From the NCBI GenBank assembly GCA_033819885.1, contig JAQYUZ010000015.1:248001-312000 (forward strand): DNA of 64,000 nucleotides, read 5' to 3'. The position numbers and the translations under genes were made by a program. How positions within the stretch are numbered: the stretch's first letter is position 1; each line of letters starts with the position of its first letter. The DNA comes from Microbotryomycetes sp. JL201 (Eukaryota > Basidiomycota > Microbotryomycetes). The notes below the pieces were generated by a model. The model saw only the letters and a list, made by a program, of their open reading frames with translations, was not told where the DNA came from and did no database searches. This document shows positions 45,537 to 57,003 of this stretch, in pieces.

Positions 45537-46135
45537 TGAGGCGCGCGCGCGCCGGCGTCAACACGTCGCGACTCCACAGCGTCGAGCGTAGTTCCTATAT
45601 TTGCATCACATGCCATCGTCCTCCGTCAGATCCCATATACATACGGAGTCCTGACTATTGCCAAACTGAAGAAATGCTGTCACAGATGGAGGGAACAGAC
45701 TCGCTCGTCACGTGACTGAATTGACAAATACCGGATCGCACCACCTATGATGACGTACACTCGTTGGACTCAATCATCGGAAGGATCTTCAAAGTTTGCA
45801 CTGCTAAAGTGGGGCCGCTGAAACGCGCGCACAAACTATTCGGCTCGATCGAACGATCAGGGTGGCGCTCAAAGGGGCAGGTCAAGGATCGTTCGACGGC
45901 AGCCGCAACCCCCTGCCCAGCTTGCCGGAAACCCGATTGGTCAAGTTGTCTTCGCGATCAGCTCATCGAGCCCAAAATGCTGGCCCTTTGAACGGCTATC
46001 TCTCAATTAATCCGCATGCAGGCCGAGCCTGATCGAGCGATGGTTGAATGAGGTCGCCTGTCTACCTCGTGCTTCCATTCTCTCTCTCACTCTCTTACAT
46101 TTCTCATCTCTCTGATCACTTTCTAAGTCATCATC
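45537..46135. other. divergent promoter region of VPS5 and the Rds1-like gene
   Basis: About 600 bp between divergent start codons. No supported gene. CACGTGACTGA at 45709-45719 and a TC-rich 5' leader (46060-46130) directly before the Rds1-like ATG are the visible features. Confidence 0.5.
45709..45719. promoter_or_regulatory. CACGTGACTGA motif between VPS5 and the Rds1-like gene
   Basis: Identical 11-mer to 26122-26132. E-box core; possible bHLH binding site shared by both directions. Assignment is by sequence and position only. Confidence 0.25.
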
Positions 46136-47187
46136 ATGCGTACAGCCCTCCTCGCGACCATCGCAGCTTCGACATTGGCTGCAGCTGCTCCTCTTGCCAA
46201 GCGCAACAACGACGGCGGTAGCTCCGGCGGCTCGCAGGACATCGATCCGATCGTGCTCAACTGTGAGTTGGTTTGTCCCCTCAAGTAGGCCTCTAAGACT
46301 GCTGGGTCTGACAAACAAGTACACGCTAGTTGCTTTGACTTTGGAGCATCTCGAGGCCGCGTTTTACAAACAAGGTCTTGCAAAGTACTCTGCCGACGCT
46401 TTCGCCTCGTCCAGCTTCCCCGACTGGGTTCGCTACCGCTTGAGCGAGATCGCATCGCACGAAGCTACCCATGTCACCTTCCTGACGGACGCGCTCCAAG
46501 CCGCTGGTCAACAGGCCGCCGCCGCTTGCGAGTATGCCTTCCCCGACACCTCGCCAGAGTCCTTCATTGCCGTTGCCCAGATTCTGGAGGGTGTCGGTGT
46601 CAGTGCCTATGCTGGCGCTGCCAAGCTCATTACCAACAAGGACGTGAGTCTGCGCCTGCCCTCCTGAAAGTAGGTGCCTAGGACGATAGTGCTGATCCCA
46701 TGGTGGCACGACACAGTACTTGCAATATGCTGCGCAGGTATTGAGTGTTGAAGCTAGGCACTCGGCATGGATCCGTGGCGCTGCACAAACCGGCGACAGC
46801 TTCCCCCAGGCGTTCGACATCGCTCTCGACCCGAACCCAGTCTACACGCTCGCTACCCTGTTTATCAAAAGCTGCCCCGAGTCGAACCCGGCCTTGCCAT
46901 TCAAGGCTTTCCCTCAACTCATGGCATCCGCCCTAAACAACGGTCAGACCACTTTGTCGTACGAGAACGCCGACTTTAACGGCAAGTACGCCTTGTTCTT
47001 GACGCCTACTGGCCAAACGTCGGTCGCCGTCAACGGTGACGGCACCGTTACCGTTCCCGAGGGCTTGTACGGCCAGCAATACGTCATTCTCGCCTCCCAA
47101 GATGCTGCCTTGTCGGACGACATTGTCGTTGCTGGCCCGGCCGTATTGGAAGTGCCGCTCCCGGCGACCGAATACTACAACTTCTAG
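46136..47187 (+). CDS. Rds1-like secreted ferritin-fold stress protein
   Basis: Ferritin-like protein of the Rds1/desiccation-related group. The signal peptide [20 protein letters not shown] is followed by a KR site and a Gly/Ser-rich linker. The ferritin-like four-helix part includes [40 protein letters not shown] and [20 protein letters not shown], with the E..H and E..H residues of the metal-like site present. The C-terminal 80 residues ([20 protein letters not shown], then [10 protein letters not shown]) look like a beta domain and end in [10 protein letters not shown]. Two introns, about 46264-46318 and 46644-46716. Secreted or wall-associated in other fungi. No ferroxidase activity is claimed. 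Confidence 0.85.
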
Positions 47188-47724
47188 GCAGCATCAAATG
47201 GTCCTCAGTGTATCTACAGCGCATCGCCTTTAAAGTAGTGATAATCTTCGTCTTTTCACAAATACCGCTGCATCCTGCGGGCGTGACATTTTTTTCCCTT
47301 TGTGCTGCAATGGACCCTGGAGTACAAAAAGTAGGCGCTGAGGAATCCACAGTCGTACCGCCAGATAATTGAAGAATCTGGAGTAGTACCTACCGCGGTT
47401 ACAGTCGGCGCAAGTTTGACGGCTGCGATTCGCTAGTCTATTGCGCATGTGTTTATCTCCGATGCTGATTTGGGCATGACAAAGGCTGGAAGAGCTTCCT
47501 ATCTGCCCCGCCCAGCACGGCCTATTTTGGACATGGTCAGTACTGATTGGGACGACTGCTCAATGTAAATATGATGCTGCCAATTGAAGTCACTGGATTA
47601 TCGCGATACAAAATCGCAACCGATAATACCTGGACTTTGTGGGCCGACCCTCGGCTTTGCCTCACACGCATGACCGACTCCGTACTCTCAGCCTGTTAGT
47701 GACTGCTTGACCGTGGTCAATACA
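47188..47724. other. intergenic region
   Basis: About 540 bp between the Rds1-like gene and the DHA-type transporter, both on the plus strand. No supported gene. It is more AT-rich than its surroundings near 47550-47630. Confidence 0.4.
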
Positions 47725-50700
47725 ATGAGTTCGCCGCACAGTCGCCAGGCGAACGACGACCCGCTCTCGCCGCGGGCGTCGCCACAGCGCGTTGCGAAGA
47801 TCATCAGCGGTACAGACCACGCGCCGCGACATCCTGACACAGGGGAGGATGACATTAGACCAGCGCTGTCATTCAAGAAGCGGACGACGCCCGCGGCGAC
47901 GGGCGTGAGCGCGCGTTTGAGCCTGCCAACGTCTGGGCTGCTCGGCAGTGTCCTGGCAGGCCGCAACCGGCAAGATGGGCAGTCGGATAGAATATCAACG
48001 CTCGATGACACGTCCCTGCATAGTTCGACTGCGCCGAAAGCATCGCCTGGCCGCATTGCAGGCTCGGGTTCGCTGCCGCCGAACTCTGACTCCGAATTGA
48101 CGGGTCAACATGCGCTTCACTACCGCGAGACAACCGACAATAATACTCTCAGCTCATCCTACAACACCTCTGCCGCCCCGCATTTGGGCCAAAACAGGTG
48201 GTCGCGGTCCGTTAGCCGCAATCCGGAGCCTTCCGCGCGTCAGCCGCCGCTACGCGACCCTTTTGAATCGCCGTCTGGTTCTGCAGTTAGCGTTGATAAT
48301 ATGGATGGAATGGGCGGCGGCATTGAAGCTCGTCGGCTCGGGCCATCAGCGACAGATTCGACGCCACTTCCGACGATTCCGATCATCGTCTTGTGCATTG
48401 CCATGTTCGGCGAATTCTTGAGCGCCTCGTTGTCGTCACCGTTCCTCTACTTTATGATTGAAAGCTTCGGCGTTGGACAGGGGGACAATGGCGGTGGCGA
48501 GGCCGAGGTCGGCTTCTGGACTGGAATTGTTTCGTGCGTCCGCAGTGATTTGCGCCGGGCCAAGAGGCGAACTGATGATCACGCACTAGATCTGTATTCT
48601 TCTTGAGCCAGTTTCTCACGTCTTTGCTCTGGATGTCGGTCGCAGAGAAGCACGGTCGCCGCGCTGTGCTCTTAACATCGCTAATCGGCAACGGTCTCGC
48701 CGTCATCACGTTCGGCACCAGCAAGAATCTCGCATCTGCAATCACAATTCGTTTCACAATGGGACTGTTCAACGGTCCGTACATTGCGCTCAGATTCCGG
48801 ATGTTGCCTGACATTCCACATACAGGCGCCATCGGAGTGGCGCGCTCGGCAGTGCAAAGCGTCACCGACTCGACCAATGAGACGCGAGCCTTCACCTACA
48901 TGGGTCTGTGCTGGGGTCTCGGCGGCATCGGAGGAAGCATCATCGGTGGGCTCACCGAAAGCCCTGTCAAAAATTACCCTGGGCTCTTTGGCAGCTCAAA
49001 ATTGTTTGCGGAGTACCCTTACCTACTGCCGTGTCTAATTGCCGGCTCGATTACCCTAACCGGAGGCGTTCTCAGTCTATGGCTCGATCGCGACGGCGGA
49101 CCGAGGCAGGGAAGGATCCAGTTGACCGAAAAAGATGTCGATCGTGCTCGGAGGACCTTGGGATCAATAATCGCTAGGGCGGCAAACTACCTGAGCTCCC
49201 TATTGCGCCAGCGCCGGCCAAGCCAACCCGTCCATCTGCAAACGACAGATGGCAACGACGAGGAATCGCCCATCATCTCGCCCCTTGTCACTCCAAGCGA
49301 GAACACGCCCTATAGAGCAAGGGGCGCAGGGTCCGCTTACGGTTACGGTAGTCGAAGGTCCAGCGAAGCCGGCATGCGGATCCCATCAAGACGCTTCCGC
49401 GACCGAGTCATGAGTGCGGCGACATCCAACGCGTACGCTCCGGATTATGATGTTGACAGAGGAGACTTTTCCTTCGCACAACGGTGAGCAAGGAATCGCG
49501 TCGAACCTGTTGACTCGGACTGACGTCAACTATGCGTCAGACTGTTACTTGCAAACGAGCAGGCCGTCTTCTCGATTAGTGACTTGTGGATCGCGCGCGA
49601 AGCTGCAGCCGACGACGAGACCAGCCAAGTCGAATACGAAGATAGCGTGTTTGTAGACGAAGAGAGTCGAACAGGAGCAGACGAGTCCCGGATGGGCGAC
49701 TCGCAGATCACGTTTGCCAGTAACGCAGGCGGCTCGAGCTACTTCGACTATGGGTCAGCCCCGCCATCGCTAGAAGATTTGCGCGGCACGGCTGCTCGGC
49801 AAGCGCTGCGATCAGGTCAAGTCTCGCCGCAATTGGGTCCACCCGGCCACCACCGCACGCTCGGGCATTCACCCAGTCGGGATCGATCGCTGTTATCTCC
49901 AACGCGAGAGCGAGCGGTGTCGTATGGTCTTGGAGGATCGCTTCGATTGAGAAGACCGTCGATGGCGTCCAGCGCGGTACGCGTTCCATCGCTCTTTTCC
50001 AATACGGGATTGGACGAGCAGACGATCGTCACATCCCAGAACGCAGCAACGGTCAACTCCGCCAGTCACAAAGACGACACTCCACATACACTGGCCGCAA
50101 TACCGGAATCAGGTGCGACTTTGCTTCCTGAGGGAGATGCAAGCATGGTCGAGACAAAAGTGGAAGCGTTCTCCTTCCGCCAATTGCCATTGACGATGAT
50201 CGCCCAGTATTCACTCCTGGCGCTACATGGCTGCACATGCGATCAAGTATTCATGTGAGTGAGCGCTTCCGTTGCAGACCATGCTTAGTGACGCTCTACG
50301 CGCTCAGGTCTTTCCTTGTGACTCCCGTGCCATCCGGCGGTCTCGGACTCAAAGCCGCCAATTATGCTGCTCTTGTCGCCGCAATGGTGTTTTTCAACAC
50401 ATGCTGGCAGTTCAAGTTCTACCCGTTCTTCGGACCACCGAACGGGCCGCTCAGCCACCTGGCCATGTGAGATTGGGTTTGCCCTGATTTACGTTGAATT
50501 AATATCGATTTCTGCAGGTTCCGACTCGGTCTTGCCCTCTATATTCCAGTCTACATGCTGTGCGTCGTCGCGGCAGGCATGCCCGCGGATCAACGCAAGC
50601 TGACAGATTTTCATTGACCGCCTTGCAGCTTCCCGGAGCTGAGGGGATTATTGCGAGAGGACTCGACCGGCTGGGTCATGTTTGGAATGACGCTGCTGAG

Positions 50701-51165
50701 CGCGATCCGGTACCTGGCGAATACGTGTTCCTACACGGCCGTCATGGTCAGTCCACCTCTTCAGGCATACTTTCCACCTGATCCACCGCTCAGGCTCGAT
50801 TCGTGGTCGACAGGTTCTCGTGAACGCAATGTCACCACCGCATCTCGTTCCGCTTGCCAATGGCCTCGCGCAATCGACCGTAAGCCTGGCACGATTTATC
50901 GGTCAGTCTTTTGGTCGTACTTGTTGGCAACAAGCTCACCATCCCTGTCATGGCGTAGGTCCGGTCGTCGGCGGAATCGTCTGGAGTGCGAGCATCAAGA
51001 ATGGGCCTTCGGCAAATGCGTGGCCATTTAATTATGCGCTGGGTTTTGTCGTCATTGCTGTGAGTTTCGCAGTGCAGAGTTGCATGTTGCCAAGTGCCCT
51101 GTTGACAGCGTCCATTCTAGACGCTCTGCTTCGTTGGTCTCGTCCACAGTTTCAGAATCCGATGA
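47725..51165 (+). CDS. MFS transporter of the DHA type (ZIF1/YCR023C-like)
   Basis: Membrane transporter with a hydrophilic N-terminal extension of about 210 residues and a very long central loop between spans 6 and 7. Segments of the family appear in order: PIIVLCIAMFGEFLSASLSS, SQFLTSLLWMSVAEKHGRRA (motif A with KxGRR), GLFNGAIGVARSAVQSVTDS, FTYMGLCWGLGGIGGSIIGG. The loop (about 49100-50200) is Ser-rich and predicted disordered. The C-terminal half reads SFLVTPVPSGGLGLKAANYA, FRLGLALYIPVYML and VNAMSPPHLVPLANGLAQST. Around nine exons; the last junction joins VVIA to TLCFVGLVHSFRIR with a stop at 51165. Vacuolar or plasma membrane; substrate unknown. Confidence 0.87.
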
Positions 51166-51398
51166 GTTGTCTTTCTGCTAAATTTTCTCGATCGTCGGGC
51201 CCGTGCACTCTTTCCAGCATTGTTCTTGTGTTCCCACCGTATTAGTCTGACGAATAACCTTGATTTGTATCCTTGTTGATTGGCTGTATGGTAATTCACA
51301 AATGCAACTACTTTGACAAGCGTTCATGGCTACCACGCAAGGGATTCAGTGTCGCGCGTCAGGTACAAAACTTGATCAACGCCAAAGGCGCGCAATTG

Positions 51399-54300
51399 CT
51401 ATACTGCATCTGATGTTGCTGCTCGGACAGGCGTTGATGGTTTGCTATTGTTGGCCCTGCCGATGATAGCAAGAGGGCGAGGCGTCCCATGCGAGGTGAA
51501 ATACAAGCCGCAAGCATTGCAGAGTGTATTACCGGCGGAGTCGCGACGGAACAGCGGCGACGACGTTGCGCTACAGTTGATGCATGCGTATCGGTCTGAG
51601 TTGTCTACTGACGACCGCTGCGCACCCTGTAGACGATCCGAGACTCCGTTCGTCCCAACACTTGTCCGGTGTGCAAATTGGTCGTTGTATTCCAGCGCGT
51701 GATCGTTCCCGGTGATGGCTGTTGGACCAAATTCGAAGCCCTTTTTGGAGACCGCCTCGTGGCTCGCAGGCCTCATAAGCTTGACGACCAGACCAGATCC
51801 TTCCGGTTTCCGGCTGGTGGAGACATCAGGCGCTGAAATCCGGCTTTTTGGATCAATCTGTGGCCTGGAGGGTAGCGATGGGCTCTTTGGGAGAGGAAGA
51901 GGCGGCAAAACAGTGTCCTTGAGAGGCGACGCGTTCTCGGTTTGCGGCACTATGATCGGAGGGGGAGTGGAGGCGCTGAGAGCGGCCTCCTCATCGAGAT
52001 CGACATTCTCCGCCGAGCCGGTTTGGCCTCCACGTTCGTCACTGACAGTCGCCTCTGCCTCATTTCCACTTTCGTCAGTCTGAGCCGGCGCCCGGGACAT
52101 CGTCAGCTGACGCTGATTACGGTCTTGAACAGAAGGTAATGCATCGGCGGCGATCGGTGCTCGTCTGTTGCGTCTCGGTCGAGTCAGAGTATTGGGATCG
52201 GCCACCTCACTTCCGGTTGCAACAGTGGATGCCGGCTCCGAGCCGTCCATGTCATCATGCAGCTGATCGAGCGAGTGTTCTTGTTCGACGCCCCGCATCA
52301 CTTCGTCGTCAGAGTCGGGCAAAGTAGTCACGAACATGTCCGCCCCCCAAGAGACTGGCTTGCGCTCGCGGCCAGATCGTCTTACAGTAACCACCGCCGG
52401 TTTTTTCCGTTGTTTTTTCGGCGCGTCTTCCGTCTTGCGCTTCTTCTTGGGAGACTTCGGCGCCGGCGGTGGCGGTGTCTCGTCCTGCACTGATTGATCG
52501 GCCACGTGACCTGGCTGTTGCTCGGCATCGCCGGGAGCTAATCGTGTATTCTCATCAGTGTCGCGGCACGAATACTAGACTGCTTATACTGACCGTCACT
52601 TTTTCGAGATCGCTTTCTTCGTTTGACCGGCGAAGCCAACGCCTTGAGGGCAGGGAAGACGAGGCTGTCGAGTCTTCGGCCTTGTCGGAATAAAGGCCAC
52701 GAGTCGACCGGCTTCGGGACTTTTGTTGCGTTGGAGTAGATCTGCAAGGCCGTCTATTCGAGCAATGGTTAGACAGGTCCAAGCACAGAAAAAGGTTGTT
52801 GACTCGCCTCTTTCGTTTGAGGATCGCGCTGGCCAATGTCGACAACGACGTTGTCCATCGACGCGTCATGCTCTGGACACCACAGCCCTGGCGCGAGTTC
52901 AGCTGGGAGCGATACTCAGCATCCTCCATCGCGATACTGCTCATGGAATGACCCTACCTTCAGCAATGTGCAATTCTTCAGACTCATCGCCGTCATCCTC
53001 AACGGAAGTCCGCCTTTTCCTCTTTGCGCCGTCATTGAGTTTGCAAACGAAGGCGAATCTGTATCCGTCGCGCCAAGCGCAAAAGACATGCACTGTCTTG
53101 CCGCAGTCGGTGCACTTGACGCACGCCCCTCCTCTCTCGTTGCAGATTTCGCAAGTCTGCAGAATTAGACCATGAATGGATAGGCACGGGCCAGGATAGA
53201 CAGAGACGCACAGATCGGACACGCCGGTACGGCAGATCAGTTACGCCTTCAACAAATCTGAATTCGGTCGGTTCGCTAAATTTGAGCTCCGGATGCCACA
53301 TGGCGCAGATGAGATGAACGAAGCTGCGCGTGTGCGGGTTTGTCAGCGGAGCTTGACCAGCGTTCAGCTGGACCATCACCGACTTCTGAGCATCCGTAGG
53401 TTTGAGGCACTCCATGGCCGTCATGGGCGCATTACCACCGATCGTGGGCTGCGGGCAGAGAATACAGTGCGGTTGCTGCAGCAGAAGAGTTAATCATTTG
53501 CTTCTATGGCATGAACAAGAGGGCTCGCCTGAGTTGAAAGCTCTCGCTTCTTTTCGGAAGCGCACAAGTCACACAGCCATCTTTCGAAGCTGGTCACCTC
53601 CTCCGGAATACCATAGCAGGCTGGGTAGGTTCGGTCAGTCCGGCCAAGAAGAGGCGACAATCAGAGCTCCTTACTCACGTGCGTGGACCGTGAGCGTGCA
53701 CTGACGGCACTTGGCCAGTTCTATGTCGGGATCAGAATCCAAGCAAATGGCGCAAGGTGTGGCCAGGGTATGAGCCTCCTGTTCCACACGACTTGGCGCG
53801 ACAATAGGTTCTGACGGCACATCTGCGTCCGACTAGCATAAAGCTTGAGCAAATCCAACATTAGACGTAGGACCTCATGCCTTGCTCACTAGCTCCTGGC
53901 TATGCTCGCGCGAGTCTATTGCAGGGGTCCAGATTGTACCGTCCATCAATTTCACGACCGCCACGTTCTTGGGATCGTCAGTGTTTGGTGGGTACTGCAT
54001 CGCATCTGTAAAGCGCAAGCAGTGAAGCGTGAGCGATTGACACGTGCCGCATGAAATGAAATGGACCTACAGAATCGCCATCGAAGGCCGCAAACCTCGC
54101 ACATAACGCAGGGAGAAGGTTTGGCCTCGGCTTCGACGATTCGGGTTGGACAGTTGTACCACAAGGCAGAAGCACGCGCGCTACAGATCGCGCAAGAAAG
54201 CGAAGAAGCGTCCACTTCAGAATCATCGAACACTGAATTCTCGTCGTCCTCGTCTGAGCCGGGGTTGTCTGCCTGTGTCTCAGAGATACCGACCGTTCCG

Positions 54301-55431
54301 CTGTGAGTTCGTTGATGTGATTTCGCGGCCGCCTTTTCTTCGGGTTGCTGCGGAGCATCGTCTTGCTTCGAATGCCTTTATGCTGCCTGTCAGCCCGGTG
54401 CGTCGATCAAGTCCAATTGGACATACCCCATAAACATGTAGTACCGCTTGACTACGTCTTTGACCCTTTTTCCAGGTATAAAGCGAGCCACGGCCTGCAA
54501 GTCGGTGCCGTGCATCTCTACTGCGGTATTCATCTTGCGTTTGTCGGCCTCCGACCAGATGACGTGTCCGAGCTGAGGGGCAGTGACCGTGGCGAGTTGA
54601 GCGAGCGCTGCTCCCGCGTCGTTTCGGTTGTCCATCAATAGCATTAATGCGCGATTGATAGCATCAACGCCTGCCTTCTTGTAAATGGCCATCTGCCTCG
54701 TCTGTTCGACCATTTCGTCCACTGCTCGCACAGTCTGTCAATCACGCGATCGCCGAAGCGTTGCAAATATACTCACTGACTGCCTCTGTCGCTCGAAGGG
54801 GCTGACAGATTATTTGCAGCCCAGAGTCCTCCCCGCGTTCCGGCTCTGGTTTCACTGGATGTACTCGCGGTCGTTTCAGTTTGTCTTTGGATGGACAAAA
54901 TATTCATTGAGCTCACGAGGGACGACTTTTTTATTCTTGCGCGGAGGTTTCTCGCCTCTTGATGCGGGTGTGCCACTTCTTCTGCCGCGTCCGCTGAGAA
55001 CTACGCTGCCTTGACCGTCTTTCTCATAGTCCCAATCAGGCACGATCGCCTGGAACCTCGGCCCAAGACGCTGAGGTTGGTACCAATGCGCGCAAAAGTC
55101 AGGGTCGTCACGTCCAGGGCTTGAGCGAATAGCATCTCACCGTTCTCGCCTTTGGGTACAACGAATCGAGTGGATCTAGACATCGTGGTCAGAAATGCTA
55201 CGCGGCAAGCTCGTCAACTGGCGCACCAAGAACATTGCTGTTGATCGTATGCATGCCATAGTACCGGAAAGGCCAGCCATTCGTCGTCCTCCATTTTCGT
55301 GAGTCGATGTTGATCTCTGCCTGAGACGCAGCTGGCACAAAGAGCGAAGCGTGCTCAATCAGCGTTCTTCAGGGCTCGAGCCTCGAAGCAAATTGCCTTA
55401 CAATGGGCCGTGCGCCGTTTCGATGGGGCTA

Positions 55432-55462
<31 letters not shown>

Positions 55463-56716
55463 GATTGTTGTCTTTGCGGACTTTGTTGTTGCCAGCGCTG
55501 GTTTATTCAGACTCACGCCAGCCTCGGCGTACGCATCCACTTCGTCAGCGTGGGCTTTTGAGCACGGAGCACACGACCATGCGTAACCACTCTTTGGTTT
55601 TTGGGCCATTGGCGGGTCGACGCATCCGAGGTGAAACACTCTGGCGCACCGAGCGCATTTGACCGAGTCGGCACTGTGCGAGAAGTGGCGGAGACAGTAA
55701 CCGTTGTCAGCCCCTTCTTTGTGGCGTTGAAGGAGTGCATAACACTGACTGGGCAGCCCAATCTTCGCAAACGTCGCAGTATAATTGTGCCGTCAGCAGC
55801 TCGGCCGTATAGTTCGTCTCGGACACGATGAACTCGAAGTGCCCGGTCAGATGTTCGACGATGTTGGCTGCGATATTTGGTCTATTCAATCAGCTTCCGA
55901 TTCGTCTGACGGTGGCAAGCTGCGTGGCTGCTGACCTGGCGGGCTCTTGACTTTGTGGACGGGCACGACGTCAAAGTACCTGTGCAGATATCTGTCGTAG
56001 AGCTGGCAGTGTCGCAAGACGAGTCAGCAGGAGGTGGCAGCCGAGGATTGACGCGCGCACGTGTGTGTGTGCGGCCGCGCGCACACAGTCATGTGCATGC
56101 TCACTTGCGAAAAGTAGAAAGCGTTGCGGCGCTTGCGGTAGCCGGTCAGGTCCTTGATGTGCTCCTTGTGCATGACAGTGGCAAAGCTGCGGACTGTCGA
56201 GAAAGACACAACGTCCGTGTGCATCGATGCGAACAACAGGCGAAAGTCGGCAAAGTAGCTGGGCGGTTCCAAGCGAGGGCCGCACCAGAGTCAGCAAACG
56301 AACGGCTGAGCAGGTGGCTCGCACGTGGCCGTGTGCGGGCTGGCGCTCACCGTGTGGAGATATCGCGAGGCCTGAGGTAGTATGCGACGCGCAGGCGCGA
56401 TTCGGGCGTGTCTTTGCCAGATGTCGAGCTGCTCGGCGGCGGCAACAACTCGATTATGCGCGCAACATGGAACGGCTCGCCGTCGCGCTCTGACCACGGT
56501 GCAGCGACGAGAATGTGATCTGTGCAGGGTAGGACCACCGTCAGTGCTCGAGCTGGGCGCTCACGGGCAGGACCGAGCGACCAGTGCCGGCTGCCGACAG
56601 GTCGCGGCTCGTGATGAGCGCGCGCCAGGGACTCGAGTGTACGCACCGTTGACCCGCACAGGCTTGCCATCGAGCGTCAAGCTGACGCTCTTGCTCGAGG
56701 CCGCCCGCCGCGGCAT
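51399..56716 (-). CDS. SNT2: Snt2-like chromatin reader: BAH, PHD, SANT, ePHD plus C-terminal GATA finger
   Basis: Large chromatin regulator resembling Snt2 (E3-like, Rpd3L/Lid2-type complexes). Reading 5' to 3': start [20 protein letters not shown] (56716), BAH domain ([34 protein letters not shown]), first PHD (CDVCEDW and [12 protein letters not shown] to CAPC), SANT ([20 protein letters not shown], then [17 protein letters not shown]), a degenerate GATA-like site ([16 protein letters not shown] ... CEVCGLRW), second PHD and extended PHD ([52 protein letters not shown]). The C-terminal 370 residues join through phase-matched introns ([20 protein letters not shown]) and end with a GATA finger [18 protein letters not shown] then CNACGLYF. 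Over ten exons; some edges are approximate. Divergent from an SLC35F5-like gene. Confidence 0.83.
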
Positions 56717-57003
56717 CCCAGAGACGCGTTGTCGGTGCGTGCGTGCTCGAGTAGCCAACTTGGCCCAAGGCACGATCCTTTTTTTCTTATAAATCGCAAC
56801 ATGCTCCTAATCCCGCGTTCGAGGTCAACTGGGTGCCATACATTATAGTCAAACTCATCTGCCGAGCCCGAGCTTTGCACACTTCTGATAAACCGGCGTC
56901 GCATTTGTGATTTACAAAATGACTTGGCCCAGAGTTTGACCGTTCGCGTCCGTGCCGTGACCGTGGCCGAGCGCAAGTCGCGGCTGGCCAACGGAGCGAG
57001 GAG

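Noticed and set aside
51117-51299. Candidate small gene between the DHA transporter and SNT2
   Set aside because: The last transporter exon explains the coding signal on the plus strand; the minus frame has no support.
55432-55470. CAG/GCA repeat that could be a microsatellite expansion
   Set aside because: It encodes a run of alanines inside the SNT2 frame and is short; nothing suggests more than a coding low-complexity tract.
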